Below, piece by piece: positions 1-9,080 of a stretch of 64,000 bases of DNA. The DNA is taken from positions 3,472,001 to 3,536,000 of the forward strand of contig NZ_CP046444.1 of NCBI RefSeq assembly GCF_014083945.1. Reading direction: 5' to 3'. The notes under the pieces were generated by a model. It was not told where the DNA came from. It saw only the letters and a list, made by a program, of their open reading frames with translations, and did not search any database. Source of the stretch: Granulicella sp. 5B5 (lineage in GTDB: Bacteria > Acidobacteriota > Terriglobia > Terriglobales > Acidobacteriaceae). Within the stretch, counting starts at the first letter, position 1, and each line of letters begins with the position of its first letter. The translations under genes were made by a program, and so were the position numbers.

Positions 1-54
1 CCGAAAGACCCACCGACGCGATATTGTGTCTGTGCGCTGGGCTGTCTATTGTCT

Positions 55-1185
55 TTAGGCTAATCCCGTCGTTGTCCCTCGAGGATTTTTCGCTCCATCG
101 TCTAGAATATTTTTGGTACTGCGCCTCCTACCTGAGGACGTAAGCAAGTGTCGAGGTGGAGCAGTCGACTCGCGGACCATGAGCTCTGGCTCAAAGAGAA
201 TGGACTCGGGATAGTCGCTCTGTGGCGACTCGATGCGGCGGAGAAGAGTTTCAACGGCGGTTTCCGCCATCCTTCGCAGCGGTTGACGGACAGTTGTAAG
301 GCGAGGCGTCTGATATGCCGCACTTGAAATGTCGTCAAAACCGATGACCGAGATATCGTCGGGACATCGCAGTCCGCAGTCGACAATTGCACGGATGGCC
401 CCAATTGCGGCGTGGTCGTTGAAACAGAAGATGGCCGTGAGATCGCGAGTGCGCAGGAGCAGATCGCGAATGATTGGGTATCCGAGTTCAGGAGACCAGA
501 GATTCGCCTCGAGGTAGATACAAAGCTCTGGATAGATGGTCAAACCGATCCGCCGGGCCATGTTCATGATGCCCTCCCAACGCGCACCCGCGTCGAGGGC
601 GTATTTCGGGCCTTTCATGAAGGCTATCCGTCGATGACCCAAGTCGTAAAGATGCTTTAGTGCAAGCATCGCTGCCAAATCGTGATCCATCACAATATTC
701 GTATTGCCTTTGAGTTTTTTGTGCCCGGAGATGGTTACGACCGGAACACGGAGTTCTTCATTCAGTGAGCTGTTAACCAACAGGTAGCCCTCAACAGAAC
801 GTTTCGCAAGCAAGCGCGGATACTCCTCAATCAGATCTGGCTTGCACTGGTGACTAACGACGAAGTGTAGATAGCCGGACTGCAGGAGGCGCTCTTCAAT
901 CCCGTTCATCAGCATCGTGAAATACCCCTCACTGAACTCGGGCACGATGACCCCTACCGTAAAACTCTGACGCATACGCAATGACCGTGCGATCGGACTG
1001 GGGCTATAGTCCAATCGCTTGGCAGCCTCGAGCACTCGATGGCGGGTGGCCGCAGAGATAGCGGCGACCCCGGGAGCATTGTTCATCACCAGAGAGATGG
1101 TCGCCGGTGAGAGGCCTAGATACTCGGCCAGCACCTTCAGGTTGACCGGTCTCGGCTCGACGGGAGTGGTTTTCTTGATTGTCAT
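55..1185 (-). CDS. LacI-family transcriptional regulator
   Basis: Sugar-responsive repressor of the LacI/GalR family, 376 aa, the usual length. The N-terminal helix-turn-helix and hinge are at about residues 14-65 (LAEYLGLSPATISLVMNN), followed by a periplasmic-binding-protein-like effector domain to about residue 345 (VGVIVPEF near the start, GFDDISSAAYQTPRLTTV near the end). It is divergent from a GH3 and a GH31 glycosidase, so it most likely represses them and responds to an oligosaccharide they release (inference from position). A 20-bp palindrome lies 7 bp upstream of the start codon and suggests autoregulation. The ligand cannot be read from sequence. Confidence 0.93.
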   Translation of the reverse strand: MTIKKTTPVEPRPVNLKVLAEYLGLSPATISLVMNNAPGVAAISAATRHRVLEAAKRLDYSPSPIARSLRMRQSFTVGVIVPEFSEGYFTMLMNGIEERLLQSGYLHFVVSHQCKPDLIEEYPRLLAKRSVEGYLLVNSSLNEELRVPVVTISGHKKLKGNTNIVMDHDLAAMLALKHLYDLGHRRIAFMKGPKYALDAGARWEGIMNMARRIGLTIYPELCIYLEANLWSPELGYPIIRDLLLRTRDLTAIFCFNDHAAIGAIRAIVDCGLRCPDDISVIGFDDISSAAYQTPRLTTVRQPLRRMAETAVETLLRRIESPQSDYPESILFEPELMVRESTAPPRHLLTSSGRRRSTKNILDDGAKNPRGTTTGLA

Positions 1186-1191
1186 GCTCTA

Positions 1192-1211
1192 GCAACGTTC
1201 TAGCACGTTGC
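1192..1211. promoter_or_regulatory. Probable LacI-family operator (20-bp palindrome)
   Basis: Perfect inverted repeat GCAACGT-TCTAGC-ACGTTGC immediately upstream of the regulator start, the size and even symmetry expected of a LacI-family site. The half-site CGTTGCG recurs at 1206-1212, 1360-1366 and 1381-1387; the last two are 21 bp apart, about two helical turns, in front of the GH3 gene. This supports one protein controlling both divergent transcripts. The rest of the 1212-1497 gap shows no gene. Binding is inferred. Confidence 0.55.
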
Positions 1212-1497
1212 GGCCTCGTTCATGACGGGGTTTTCGACAAAGTCCGTCACTGAGGATAGAGGCTGAGCAGAGCGGTGTTTGCACCAACTACTATTTCAAG
1301 TGAGTGCGGACGCCGCTGAGGCTGAATTAGGGCGCTGCATTCGGAGGTTTGGTCAATCACGTTGCGAGCCTGATATAGTTCGTTGCGTGAACTGAGGCGC
1401 AGTTTAGCTAAATCGATTCATATAGGGACTTATCTCCATGTGAAGCGTTGGTACCCGACTGCGTGTATCCACAACTGGCTTGAGAGGACATCGTTCT

Positions 1498-3723
1498 ATG
1501 AAGATTCAACGCTATATCTGCACCACCTGCATCTGCACTGTTTTGACTATCGTTACCCCGGTAATTTGGGCTGGCCAATCCGGTGGCGCAGTAAAGACAC
1601 CGGCACCGCAGCCGTGGGCAGATAAGTCATTGAGCCCTGACAAGCGGGCGGATCTGATGGTGCACGCAATGACGTTGGACGAGAAAATTCAGCTTGTTCA
1701 CGGGGACGGCTGGGGCGTATTGCGGGCCGGCGCACAAGTAGCGCCGGGGCATAACGGAGGAGCCGGGTTTGTGCCAGGAATCCCGCGCCTCGGACTGCCA
1801 GACATCAACCTGGCGGACTCGGCTGTGGGAGTGAGGATGGCAGCGCGGGAGAGCCGCTACGCGACTCTGCTGCCTTCGGTGATCGGAATGGCTTCGAGCT
1901 GGGACCCTGACGCTGCCCGGCTGTATGGCTCGGTGATCGGCCGCGAGCTGCGTGCACAGGGATACAACATGTCGATCGGCGGTGGCATGGATCTGATTCG
2001 GGAGCCCCGGAACGGACGCAACTTTGAGTATGCCAGCGAGGACCCAATCCTCTCCGGGATCATGGTGGGTGAACTTGCCAGCGGTGTGCAGGACAATCAC
2101 ATCATGGGCGACATCAAGCACTATGCCCTAAATGACCAGGAGACTGGCCGCAACTCACTCAATGCAGGGCTGAATGAGCGTGCGATGCAGGAGACGGATT
2201 TACTCTCCTTCAAGATCGGCATTGCACTGGCCAAACCCGCGGGCGCGATGTGCTCGTATAACCGAGTTAACGGCGACTATGCGTGTGAGAACAAGTACCT
2301 TCTCGACGATGTACTTAAGCACGATTGGGGCTTCAAGGGATTTGTGGTCTCCGACTGGGAGGCTACGCACAGTACGGTAAAGGCGGCTCTGGCTGGGCTC
2401 GATATGGAGCAGCCGGGGATTGAATACTTCGGCAAGGACCTGAAGCAGGCGGTGCTTGATGGCAAGGTGCCACAGGCGCGGCTGGATGACATGGTGCATC
2501 GGATTGTGCGGAGCATGTTCGCTGCCGGCGTGATCGACGATCCTCCTGTACGGAGCGTCGTTGATCCATTCCGCGGTCGAGATGACGCCGAGCATATCGA
2601 AGAAGAGGGCCTCGTTCTCTTGAAAAACGACCATATTCTCCCGCTTGCCGGTGGCGAGGTGAAGAGCATTGCGGTGATCGGCGACCATGCAGATACTGGT
2701 GTACTCTCCGGTGGTGGGTCGGCACAGGTGGATGCGCCGGGAGGGCGGCCAGGTGGGTCGGTGTGGGGGCAGCCGGTGTACTTCCCTTCATCGCCGCTGA
2801 AGTATGTGAAGGTTCACGCGGGAACCGCTGCGCATGTGACCTTCGATCCGGGGACCGATCCGGCACAGGCAGCGAAGGTCGCGGCTGGAGCGCAGGTGGC
2901 AATCGTGTTCGTGACGCAGTGGATGAGCGAGGGGCAGGATGCTGCAACGCTCAGCTTACCGCATGACCAGGATGTGCTGGTGAAGGCTGTCGCGGCGGCG
3001 AACCCGAATACTGTTGTGGTGCTGGAGACGGGCGGCCCCGTCGATATGCCGTGGGCGTCCAGCGTGAGGGGGATCATCGAGTCGTGGTATCCGGGGATCG
3101 GCGGCGCGCAGGCGATCGCCAATGTGCTGTTCGGAACGGTGAACCCTTCTGGCAAGCTGTCAGTGACGTTCGCGGCCAGCGATGACCAGTTGCCGCATCC
3201 GCATGTAACGGGGCTCGTGGAGCATACCGTCAACAACCGGCTGAAGGCGGACCAGCGCGGACGTCAGCCGCATGACTTTCCGGTGGACTACAACGTGGAA
3301 GGCATGATGGTGGGTTATAAGTGGTTTCAGGTGAAGGACGAGAAGCCGTTGTTTCCATTCGGCTATGGGTTGAGCTATACGACGTTCGACTACTCGGGGT
3401 TGAAGGTTGACCGTGAGGCAAAAGAGGTCAGCTTCGAGGTGAAGAACACAGGCAGCCGCGATGGTGATGAGATCGCGGAGGTGTATGTGACGCTGCCGAA
3501 GAGCGCGGGGGAGCCGTTCCGCAAACTGGCTGGATGGAAGCGTATCGCTGTGGCTGCCGGCACTTCGCAGACAGTCACGGTGCCGATCGATCCCTTGTAT
3601 CTGTCGATCTTCGATGTGAAGGACCATGCGTGGAAGCAGGTGCCGGGTGAGTATCACTTTGAGGTGGGTGGCTCGTCGGCGGATCTGCCACTGCATGAGA
3701 ATGTGATGGTAAGCGCGAAGTAA
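1498..3723 (+). CDS. Secreted glycoside hydrolase family 3 (beta-glucosidase/beta-xylosidase type)
   Basis: 741 aa from the ATG that follows GAGAGGA at the usual spacing; a TTG 18 bp upstream is less likely. A signal peptide (MKIQRYIC then a hydrophobic stretch to about residue 25) implies export. The GH3 N-terminal barrel spans about 40-300 with KHYALNDQET and the nucleophile Asp286 in VVSDWEATH; the GH3 C-terminal domain (about 340-570) and a fibronectin-III-like domain (about 630-710) follow. It removes beta-linked glucose or xylose from oligosaccharide ends. It sits 11 bp upstream of a GH31 gene, so the two are co-transcribed. The exact sugar is not determinable. Confidence 0.92.
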   Translation: MKIQRYICTTCICTVLTIVTPVIWAGQSGGAVKTPAPQPWADKSLSPDKRADLMVHAMTLDEKIQLVHGDGWGVLRAGAQVAPGHNGGAGFVPGIPRLGLPDINLADSAVGVRMAARESRYATLLPSVIGMASSWDPDAARLYGSVIGRELRAQGYNMSIGGGMDLIREPRNGRNFEYASEDPILSGIMVGELASGVQDNHIMGDIKHYALNDQETGRNSLNAGLNERAMQETDLLSFKIGIALAKPAGAMCSYNRVNGDYACENKYLLDDVLKHDWGFKGFVVSDWEATHSTVKAALAGLDMEQPGIEYFGKDLKQAVLDGKVPQARLDDMVHRIVRSMFAAGVIDDPPVRSVVDPFRGRDDAEHIEEEGLVLLKNDHILPLAGGEVKSIAVIGDHADTGVLSGGGSAQVDAPGGRPGGSVWGQPVYFPSSPLKYVKVHAGTAAHVTFDPGTDPAQAAKVAAGAQVAIVFVTQWMSEGQDAATLSLPHDQDVLVKAVAAANPNTVVVLETGGPVDMPWASSVRGIIESWYPGIGGAQAIANVLFGTVNPSGKLSVTFAASDDQLPHPHVTGLVEHTVNNRLKADQRGRQPHDFPVDYNVEGMMVGYKWFQVKDEKPLFPFGYGLSYTTFDYSGLKVDREAKEVSFEVKNTGSRDGDEIAEVYVTLPKSAGEPFRKLAGWKRIAVAAGTSQTVTVPIDPLYLSIFDVKDHAWKQVPGEYHFEVGGSSADLPLHENVMVSAK

Positions 3724-3734
3724 GAGGGAGACCG

Positions 3735-6098
3735 ATGCGACAACTTCTGTACGCCTGCGCTGCAGCCCTATTGATGACAGGTGTCTGCGCGCAGGCGCAG
3801 CAACTGACGCTGACGCGCGGCGAGGTGACGGTTTCGGTTGAGGGCTATGCGACGAATATTGCACGCGTGACGCTGAGTTTGGATCGGCAGCGTGCGCTTG
3901 CTGGTCCCGGTTATGGGATCACAGCCAAGGCGGATGGCAATGGTTGGAGCGCAGCGTCGGACGAGAGTGGCGATACGCTGCGGTCGTCGCAGATGGTGGT
4001 GCATGTTGCGCCGCAGGGCAAGCCGTACAAACCGACGGGGACCGCGGCTGATATTGCGAAGTTCTTCGGTGGGTCGACGCCTTGGGTGGGGTTGAAGGTG
4101 TCGACGCCGGACGGGAAGACGCTGGTGGATATGCAGGGTTGGGAGATGTCGGTACCGAACTACAAGGACGGTGACCATGACATCCTCTACGACAGGCGGC
4201 CGACGGATGATCCGTTCTATCGGGTTGGGGCGACGTTTGTGGCGCCGAAGGATGAGCACTACTACGGGCTGGGGCAGAACCAGCTGGGGTTTATGGACCG
4301 GAGCGGGCATGTGGTGCGGTGTGCGCATGACTACGATGCTCCGGGCGGGCAGAGTGTGTGCGTGCCGTTCGTGGTGACCAACAAGGGCTATGGCATTGTG
4401 TGGGACAACCCGTCGCGGACGACGGTGGCGTTTGCCATCGGGGACCAGACGAAGTGGACCTCCGATGTTGGGCAGCGCGTGTCGTTCTTCGTTATTGCGG
4501 GCAAGACCTATGATGAGATCTACGAGGGCTACCGCAAGCTGACGGGCGATGTGCCGATGCTGCCGAAGTCAGCGTATGGATACATCCAGTGCAAGCAGCG
4601 GTACACGTCGCAGGCGGAGTTGATGGCCGTGGCCAAAGGCTATCGTGAGCGGCATCTGCCGATCGACGACCTGGTGATCGACTGGTTCAGCTATACCAAG
4701 ATGGGGCAGATGGACATGGACCCGGCGAAGTGGCCTGATCCGGTGGCGATGAACCGCGAACTCCATGCGATGAACTATCACGTGATGATCAGTGTGTGGC
4801 CGCGGTTTGTGCCGGAAGACCGTTACTACTCGACGCTGTTAAAGAATGGATGGTTTGAGCACCTGGCCGATGGGACGCCGACGAATGGCTTGCCGTATGA
4901 CCGCGCGGGCTCGGACATTGATACGACTAACCCTGAGGCCGCGAAGTGGTACTGGAGCGTGATCAAGGAGAACTATGTTGCCAAGGGCTTCGATGCGTTC
5001 TGGGCCGATGAGACGGAGCCTGACCTGCCACCGAATGGGAGCTACTTCCACATTGGGCCGGGGACGGAGTTCTTCAATGTGTATCCGCTGTTCCATACGG
5101 CTGCGTTTTACAACGGGATGCGCAAGGACATGGATGAACGGGCGCTGATTCTGGCGCGCGACAGCTATCTTGGCGCACAGCACAATGGAACGATTTTTTG
5201 GTCGAGTGACATTGCGCCGACGTGGGATGTGCTGCGGCGGCAGGTGCCGACGGGGATCAACTTCGTGGCTTCGGGGATGCCGTACTGGAGCACTGATATT
5301 GGCGGCTGGCAGTATCTGCCGAAGGTGCATAAGGCAGAGCGGCCGGTGCTGATCGACCCATCGGACGCACGGGCAGAGGTCGGCGGCTATGACGACTACC
5401 CGGAACTGTATGTGAGGTGGTTCGAGTATGGTGCGTTCCAGCCAAACTTCCGGTCGCACGGAAGCCGGCCGGAGAACGAGGTGTGGTCTTATGGCAAGCA
5501 GGCGGAGCCGATCCTGGAGAAGTATCTGCGGCTGCGGTATCAGTTGATGCCTTATCTCTACTCGCTGGGCTGGAGTGCGCATGAGACGGGAGCACCGTTT
5601 ATGCGTGGACTGTTCATGGACTTTGGCGACGATCCGGAAACGGCGAACATTGGCGATGAGTATATGTTCGGGCCGGCGCTGCTGGTGGCTCCGGTGACGG
5701 AGCAGGGGATGACCTCGCGCAGCGTGTATCTGCCTGCTGGGACGGACTGGTACAACTACTGGACCAACGAGCGCCTGCACGGCGGGCAACGCATTACGGT
5801 GAATGCGCCGATCGATACGATACCGCTATTCGTGCGGGCTGGGTCGATTCTGCCGCTGGGAACCGCCGTGGAGAGCACGAATGAGGTGCAGAAGATTGCG
5901 GCGGTGAAGGTCTATCCGGGAGCGGATGGCGATTTTGATCTGTATCGCGACGATGGGAAGACCTATGCGTATGAGCATGGGGCCTATACCGTTGTGCATC
6001 TGCATTGGGACGATGTGGCGAGAAAGCTGACGCATCGCGGTGGCGATGTGGGGTTCGCCGGTGGAGCGGAGAAGGTTGAGGTGGTGGAGGCGCAGTAG
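3735..6098 (+). CDS. Secreted glycoside hydrolase family 31 (alpha-xylosidase/alpha-glucosidase)
   Basis: 787 aa with an N-terminal signal peptide (MRQLLYACAAALLMTG, cleavage near AQAQ). The GH31 catalytic barrel occupies about residues 270-610: nucleophile Asp425 in FWADETEPD and acid/base Asp492 in FWSSDIAP. An N-terminal beta-sandwich and C-terminal sandwich domains flank it, the usual GH31 architecture. The FWADETEPD variant is more typical of alpha-xylosidase-like subgroups than of starch-degrading ones. Paired with a GH3 beta-glycosidase and a LacI regulator, it suggests xyloglucan oligosaccharide breakdown (inference). The start follows GAGGGAGA by 5 nt. Confidence 0.92.
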   Translation: MRQLLYACAAALLMTGVCAQAQQLTLTRGEVTVSVEGYATNIARVTLSLDRQRALAGPGYGITAKADGNGWSAASDESGDTLRSSQMVVHVAPQGKPYKPTGTAADIAKFFGGSTPWVGLKVSTPDGKTLVDMQGWEMSVPNYKDGDHDILYDRRPTDDPFYRVGATFVAPKDEHYYGLGQNQLGFMDRSGHVVRCAHDYDAPGGQSVCVPFVVTNKGYGIVWDNPSRTTVAFAIGDQTKWTSDVGQRVSFFVIAGKTYDEIYEGYRKLTGDVPMLPKSAYGYIQCKQRYTSQAELMAVAKGYRERHLPIDDLVIDWFSYTKMGQMDMDPAKWPDPVAMNRELHAMNYHVMISVWPRFVPEDRYYSTLLKNGWFEHLADGTPTNGLPYDRAGSDIDTTNPEAAKWYWSVIKENYVAKGFDAFWADETEPDLPPNGSYFHIGPGTEFFNVYPLFHTAAFYNGMRKDMDERALILARDSYLGAQHNGTIFWSSDIAPTWDVLRRQVPTGINFVASGMPYWSTDIGGWQYLPKVHKAERPVLIDPSDARAEVGGYDDYPELYVRWFEYGAFQPNFRSHGSRPENEVWSYGKQAEPILEKYLRLRYQLMPYLYSLGWSAHETGAPFMRGLFMDFGDDPETANIGDEYMFGPALLVAPVTEQGMTSRSVYLPAGTDWYNYWTNERLHGGQRITVNAPIDTIPLFVRAGSILPLGTAVESTNEVQKIAAVKVYPGADGDFDLYRDDGKTYAYEHGAYTVVHLHWDDVARKLTHRGGDVGFAGGAEKVEVVEAQ

Positions 6099-6141
6099 GT
6101 GATACCCCCTCCCCCCTCCCTATGTAGCGGAGGTATTCATT

Positions 6142-6188
6142 AGAATCAGCGACTTACGGGGTGATCCCGGGGGTAAGTGACTGATTCT
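6142..6188. repeat. Intergenic stem-loop with two-part arms (REP-like)
   Basis: Inverted repeat: AGAATCAG (6142-6149) pairs with CTGATTCT (6181-6188), and ACTTAC (6152-6157) with GTAAGT (6173-6178), separated by a 2-nt internal mismatch. It lies just after the GH31 stop in a 321-bp gap that otherwise holds only a C-rich tract (6104-6120) and no gene. There is no T-run, so it is not a classic terminator, though it may protect or end the GH3-GH31 transcript. Confidence 0.6.
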
Positions 6189-6419
6189 GTATATGCTTAC
6201 GGGTATGATATGGAAAAGATTGGGGTTAGCGCGAAGTTTTGTGGCGGGATGGTTTTCGCGTTCGGTTGCGAGTTTCGGGTTTAGAGTTTCGAGTTTTTCT
6301 TTGCCTACTTCCAGTATAGAAGGTTGAGGCGGGGAAAGTGTTTTTGGTTTCTGGCGGTTAGTGCCTTGGATTGAGGTGGTTAGCGGTCGGCGAGGCCATC
6401 GAAGGCTTGACAGCGCGAT

Positions 6420-7646
6420 TTAGTGTGACGGCAGGTGGGCGTTGAACTGCTTGATGACGATGTCGTTCGGCTGGCTGCCGGCGGGGAGCAGGGTGAAGAG
6501 GGTAGGGCCGTTCTTGTCCTGCATGCGGATGACGGAGACGTCGGCGGAGCCGGCGTCGGTGACCAGCAGCAGGTGCTCGTCGGTGGAGAAGGCGAGGGCG
6601 TCCGGGCGGGCGCCGGTGTGGACGCTGGCCTCGGCGCGGCCGTCGTCGATGGAGTACATGGTGGCAGACTCGGAGCCGAAGTCGGAGACCCAGAGGCTGG
6701 AGTTGTCGCGGCTGATGACGGCGCTGGCGGGCTTGTTGCCGACGATGTAGGTGCCGAGGACCTCGTTGGTCCAGGTGGAGATCTCGGAGATGCTGTCGGA
6801 GTCGAAGTTGGTGGAGAAGACCTCGCCACCGTCCGGCTTTACGACGAGATGCGTGGGGGTCTTGCCGACGTCGAGCAGGGTGAGCAGCTGGTCGTGCTGC
6901 AGGGAGGCGTCCTGCTTGCCGCGCCAGGAGTCGGGGTCGGCGGCGAGCCAGACGGCCATGACGCTGTGGCCGCCGGAGCAGGTGACGAAGGCCTTGGAGG
7001 AGTCTGGGATGATGGCGACGTCGGTGGCGCCGGGACAGCCGGAGAAGGCGTCGCGGAAGGTGAGCGGGTGCGCGTCGTCCTTCGGGTTGATGGAGTAGAC
7101 GGAGAGGCTGCCGGCGATACGGTTGCTGACGACGAGGGAGCGGTTGTCCGGCGCGACGCGGACGACTCCGGGGGCCTCGCCGGTGGCGGCGACGCCGATC
7201 TCGCGGCGCTGGTCGAGGTCGATGACGGAGACTGTGTTGGAGCCGGAGTTGGCGACGTAGGCGCGTTTGCCGTCGGGCGCGACGGCGATGGAGTAGGGCG
7301 TGCGATGGACGCCGATGGTGTGGACGACGGTGTTGGTCTCGGCGTCGATGACGGTGATGGAGTCGGAGCCGGCGTTGGCGACGTAGACCTCGTTGCGGAC
7401 GGGGTTGACGGCCATGCCGCTGGGGTCGCGGCCGACCTGCAGCACGCGGTCGCGGCGCAGGTAGACGAGGTCGAGCACGGTGACGGTGTTGTTCGCGCCA
7501 TCGGAGACGTAGGCGAACTCATGATAGCTGGCCGGGTAGACAGGGAAGCGGTAGCGGTTGCAGCCGCCGAGGAGAATAGGTAGCGCCAGTGCTGCGAGCG
7601 CGAGGAGTCGGGGCCGTTCGAGAAGAGGTTGGGGAAGTGAAAGCAC
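6420..7646 (-). CDS. YVTN/YncE-type beta-propeller lipoprotein
   Basis: 408 aa. The N-terminus is a lipoprotein signal with lipobox LGGC (Cys29). The remainder is repeated beta-propeller blades with the signatures VYVANAGSDSITVID, AYVANSGSNTVSVIDL and related copies about 40-45 residues apart, the YVTN family hallmark. Such proteins are surface or periplasmic binding scaffolds; the ligand is unknown. The opposite strand stays open for about 380 codons because of the strong codon bias, but that frame has no recognisable domain. The start is close to several alternative in-frame codons; this one preserves the signal peptide. Confidence 0.85.
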   Translation of the reverse strand: MLSLPQPLLERPRLLALAALALPILLGGCNRYRFPVYPASYHEFAYVSDGANNTVTVLDLVYLRRDRVLQVGRDPSGMAVNPVRNEVYVANAGSDSITVIDAETNTVVHTIGVHRTPYSIAVAPDGKRAYVANSGSNTVSVIDLDQRREIGVAATGEAPGVVRVAPDNRSLVVSNRIAGSLSVYSINPKDDAHPLTFRDAFSGCPGATDVAIIPDSSKAFVTCSGGHSVMAVWLAADPDSWRGKQDASLQHDQLLTLLDVGKTPTHLVVKPDGGEVFSTNFDSDSISEISTWTNEVLGTYIVGNKPASAVISRDNSSLWVSDFGSESATMYSIDDGRAEASVHTGARPDALAFSTDEHLLLVTDAGSADVSVIRMQDKNGPTLFTLLPAGSQPNDIVIKQFNAHLPSH

Positions 7647-7732
7647 GCTTAATGGAGTGTAGGGAGGAACGGCGGTGGGTGCAACGTGGAGGGGATATCG
7701 TTCAGCCGGGGTCCGAAGATTCGCGCCCTCCG

Positions 7733-7802
7733 GGGCTGAAGCCCCAAGTCTTCTAATAGGTGCTAACGGGCTGGCTGAAGCCCGTCCCCTTCAAAGCAGG
7801 GT
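7733..7802. repeat. Dispersed GGCTGAAGCC-type repeat
   Basis: A perfect palindrome GGGGCTGAAGCCCC (7733-7746) and a second related core (about 7769-7784) followed by GTCCCCTTCAAAGC. The core plus CCCCTTCAAA is shared with repeats at 9013-9080 and 35255-35322. It occupies the 321-bp gap between ccmD and the propeller lipoprotein; no gene is visible there. Confidence 0.65.
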
Positions 7803-7830
7803 TGTGGATGAGCTGGCATTGCGGTAGAGA

Positions 7831-7888
7831 AGCGGGTCTCTCCGCTACGCAGGACGGTGGAGCTGTCCTACTCCGGTCGAGATGACAC
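7831..7888 (-). repeat. Dispersed TGTCATCTCGACCG repeat (minus orientation)
   Basis: On the minus strand this reads TGTCATCTCGACCGGAG, a 20-nt insert that can itself form a hairpin (AGGAC/GTCCT arms), then GCGTAGCGGAGAGACC. Both ends match the element at 23488-23528, which has a shorter middle. It is an intergenic repeat family of unknown function. Confidence 0.65.
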
Positions 7889-7967
7889 TTCTGGGGTGGG
7901 GCTGGAAAGGCAACAGCAAACGCAGATTCCCTCCGGGAATGACAAACAAAAGGTGGAGGATGTGCGC

Positions 7968-8087
7968 TTAGGGCTTGGTCTTGCGCCACTGTACGAGCAA
8001 CCAGAGCCCGTAGCCGAATTGGAGTGTCCAGACGGCGAGGTAGGCGAAGACGAGGTGGCGCTGCGAGAGGGTGTGGAAGGGGATCAT
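7968..8087 (-). CDS. ccmD: CcmD-like haem exporter accessory protein
   Basis: 39-aa single-span membrane protein (one helix, FAYLAVWTLQFGYGLWLLV, then a basic tail QWRKTKP). The start codon overlaps the ccmC stop in an ATGA junction, so translation is coupled. CcmD proteins are small, poorly conserved, one-helix partners that release holo-CcmE from the CcmABC complex. Assignment rests on size, topology and position directly after ccmC. Confidence 0.72.
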   Translation of the reverse strand: MIPFHTLSQRHLVFAYLAVWTLQFGYGLWLLVQWRKTKP

Positions 8088-8851
8088 CGCCCAGCCTCCT
8101 GGTGAAAGTGCGTGCCGGTGGCGAGGTCGCTTTCGAGGTAGCCGAGAGCGCGGGCAGCAGCGATGCGCTGGCGGCGGCGCTCGACGACGTAGCGAACACC
8201 GAGGATGAGCGCGCCCCACATGGCCCAGGCGGCGAGGTTCCAGAGCACGGCGGCGTACATGCTGGGGTCGATGCCGGAGTCCGCGCCGCCGCCGAAGACG
8301 GGGGCGGGATGCTGGGTGCGCCACCAGCGGATGGACATGTAGCAGATGGGGATGTCCGCGGCGGCGAAGACGGCCAGCGCGGCGGAGATGATGGCCGTCT
8401 GGCCGGGGGCGGCGAAGCGGCGGACCAGCAGGTAGCTGACGTAGGAGAGCCAGAGGAGCAGGTAGGTGGTGAGGCGGGCGTCCCACGTCCACCAGATGCC
8501 CCATGCGGCGCGGCCCCAGAGCATGCCGGTGGCGAGGCCGACGCTGGCGTAGAGCACGGTCAGCTCGGCGGAGGCGACAGCGAAGGCGTCGGCTGCGTTG
8601 GCGCGCTCGATGTTGCGCGGCCGCCAGTAGAGGTAGAGCAGCGAGGCGCCGAGATTGAGGTACGGAAAGACGAAGCTGAGGATGGTGTGCGGAAAGTGGT
8701 AGAAGAAGACGCGATAGAGGTTGCCCATCGTGGCTTCGGTGGGCGCGGTCATCGCGACATAGAAGCCGTAGGCCATCACGGCGAAGGTCAGCACCAACCA
8801 GGTGCGGCCAAGGATTCCGGCGAATCCGCTGCTCTTGTGCGTGTCAGTCAC
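8084..8851 (-). CDS. ccmC: Haem exporter protein CcmC
   Basis: 255 aa with six predicted membrane helices. The family's tryptophan-rich WWD haem-handling motif is present (WGIWWTWDARLT), and conserved His residues flank it (FFYHFPH and the late MSIRWWRTQH loop). CcmC delivers haem to the chaperone CcmE during c-type cytochrome maturation. It follows ccmB after a 225-bp gap containing a dispersed repeat and overlaps ccmD by 4 nt. Confidence 0.93.
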   Translation of the reverse strand: MTDTHKSSGFAGILGRTWLVLTFAVMAYGFYVAMTAPTEATMGNLYRVFFYHFPHTILSFVFPYLNLGASLLYLYWRPRNIERANAADAFAVASAELTVLYASVGLATGMLWGRAAWGIWWTWDARLTTYLLLWLSYVSYLLVRRFAAPGQTAIISAALAVFAAADIPICYMSIRWWRTQHPAPVFGGGADSGIDPSMYAAVLWNLAAWAMWGALILGVRYVVERRRQRIAAARALGYLESDLATGTHFHQEAGR

Positions 8852-9012
8852 AGCTTTATTTTAGCGCTTTGGGGTAAGGAAGCTGGGCGTTATTCGGCGG
8901 TGAAAGTGTGGGGGAGGCTGGGGTTCGTCACCCCACTCATCCCGCGATGAAGCTGCGGTATGAATGGGGCACCCTGAGGGCATTCCCTCCGCGGCTAAAG
9001 CCACACTGATTT

Positions 9013-9080
9013 CGGGAGCTTTACGGTGGGACTGAAGTCCCGCCCCTTCAAAGCAAGATGCTTGTTCAGAGCCTCCCTAA
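9013..9080. repeat. Dispersed 68-bp repeat, copy 1
   Basis: Matches 35255-35322 without gaps at about 58 of 68 positions. It contains the perfect palindrome GGGACTGAAGTCCC (9028-9041) followed by GCCCCTTCAAA. A related GGCTAAAGCC half-unit lies just upstream near 8991. The repeat's last bases overlap the ccmB stop codon, so it abuts the end of the coding region between ccmB and ccmC. Confidence 0.75.

Noticed and set aside
6435-7583. A 380-codon open frame on the plus strand opposite the beta-propeller lipoprotein
   Set aside because: Low-complexity Gly/Val/Asp/Ala protein produced by codon bias on the other strand; no ribosome site or domain, and the minus-strand gene has clear YVTN repeats.
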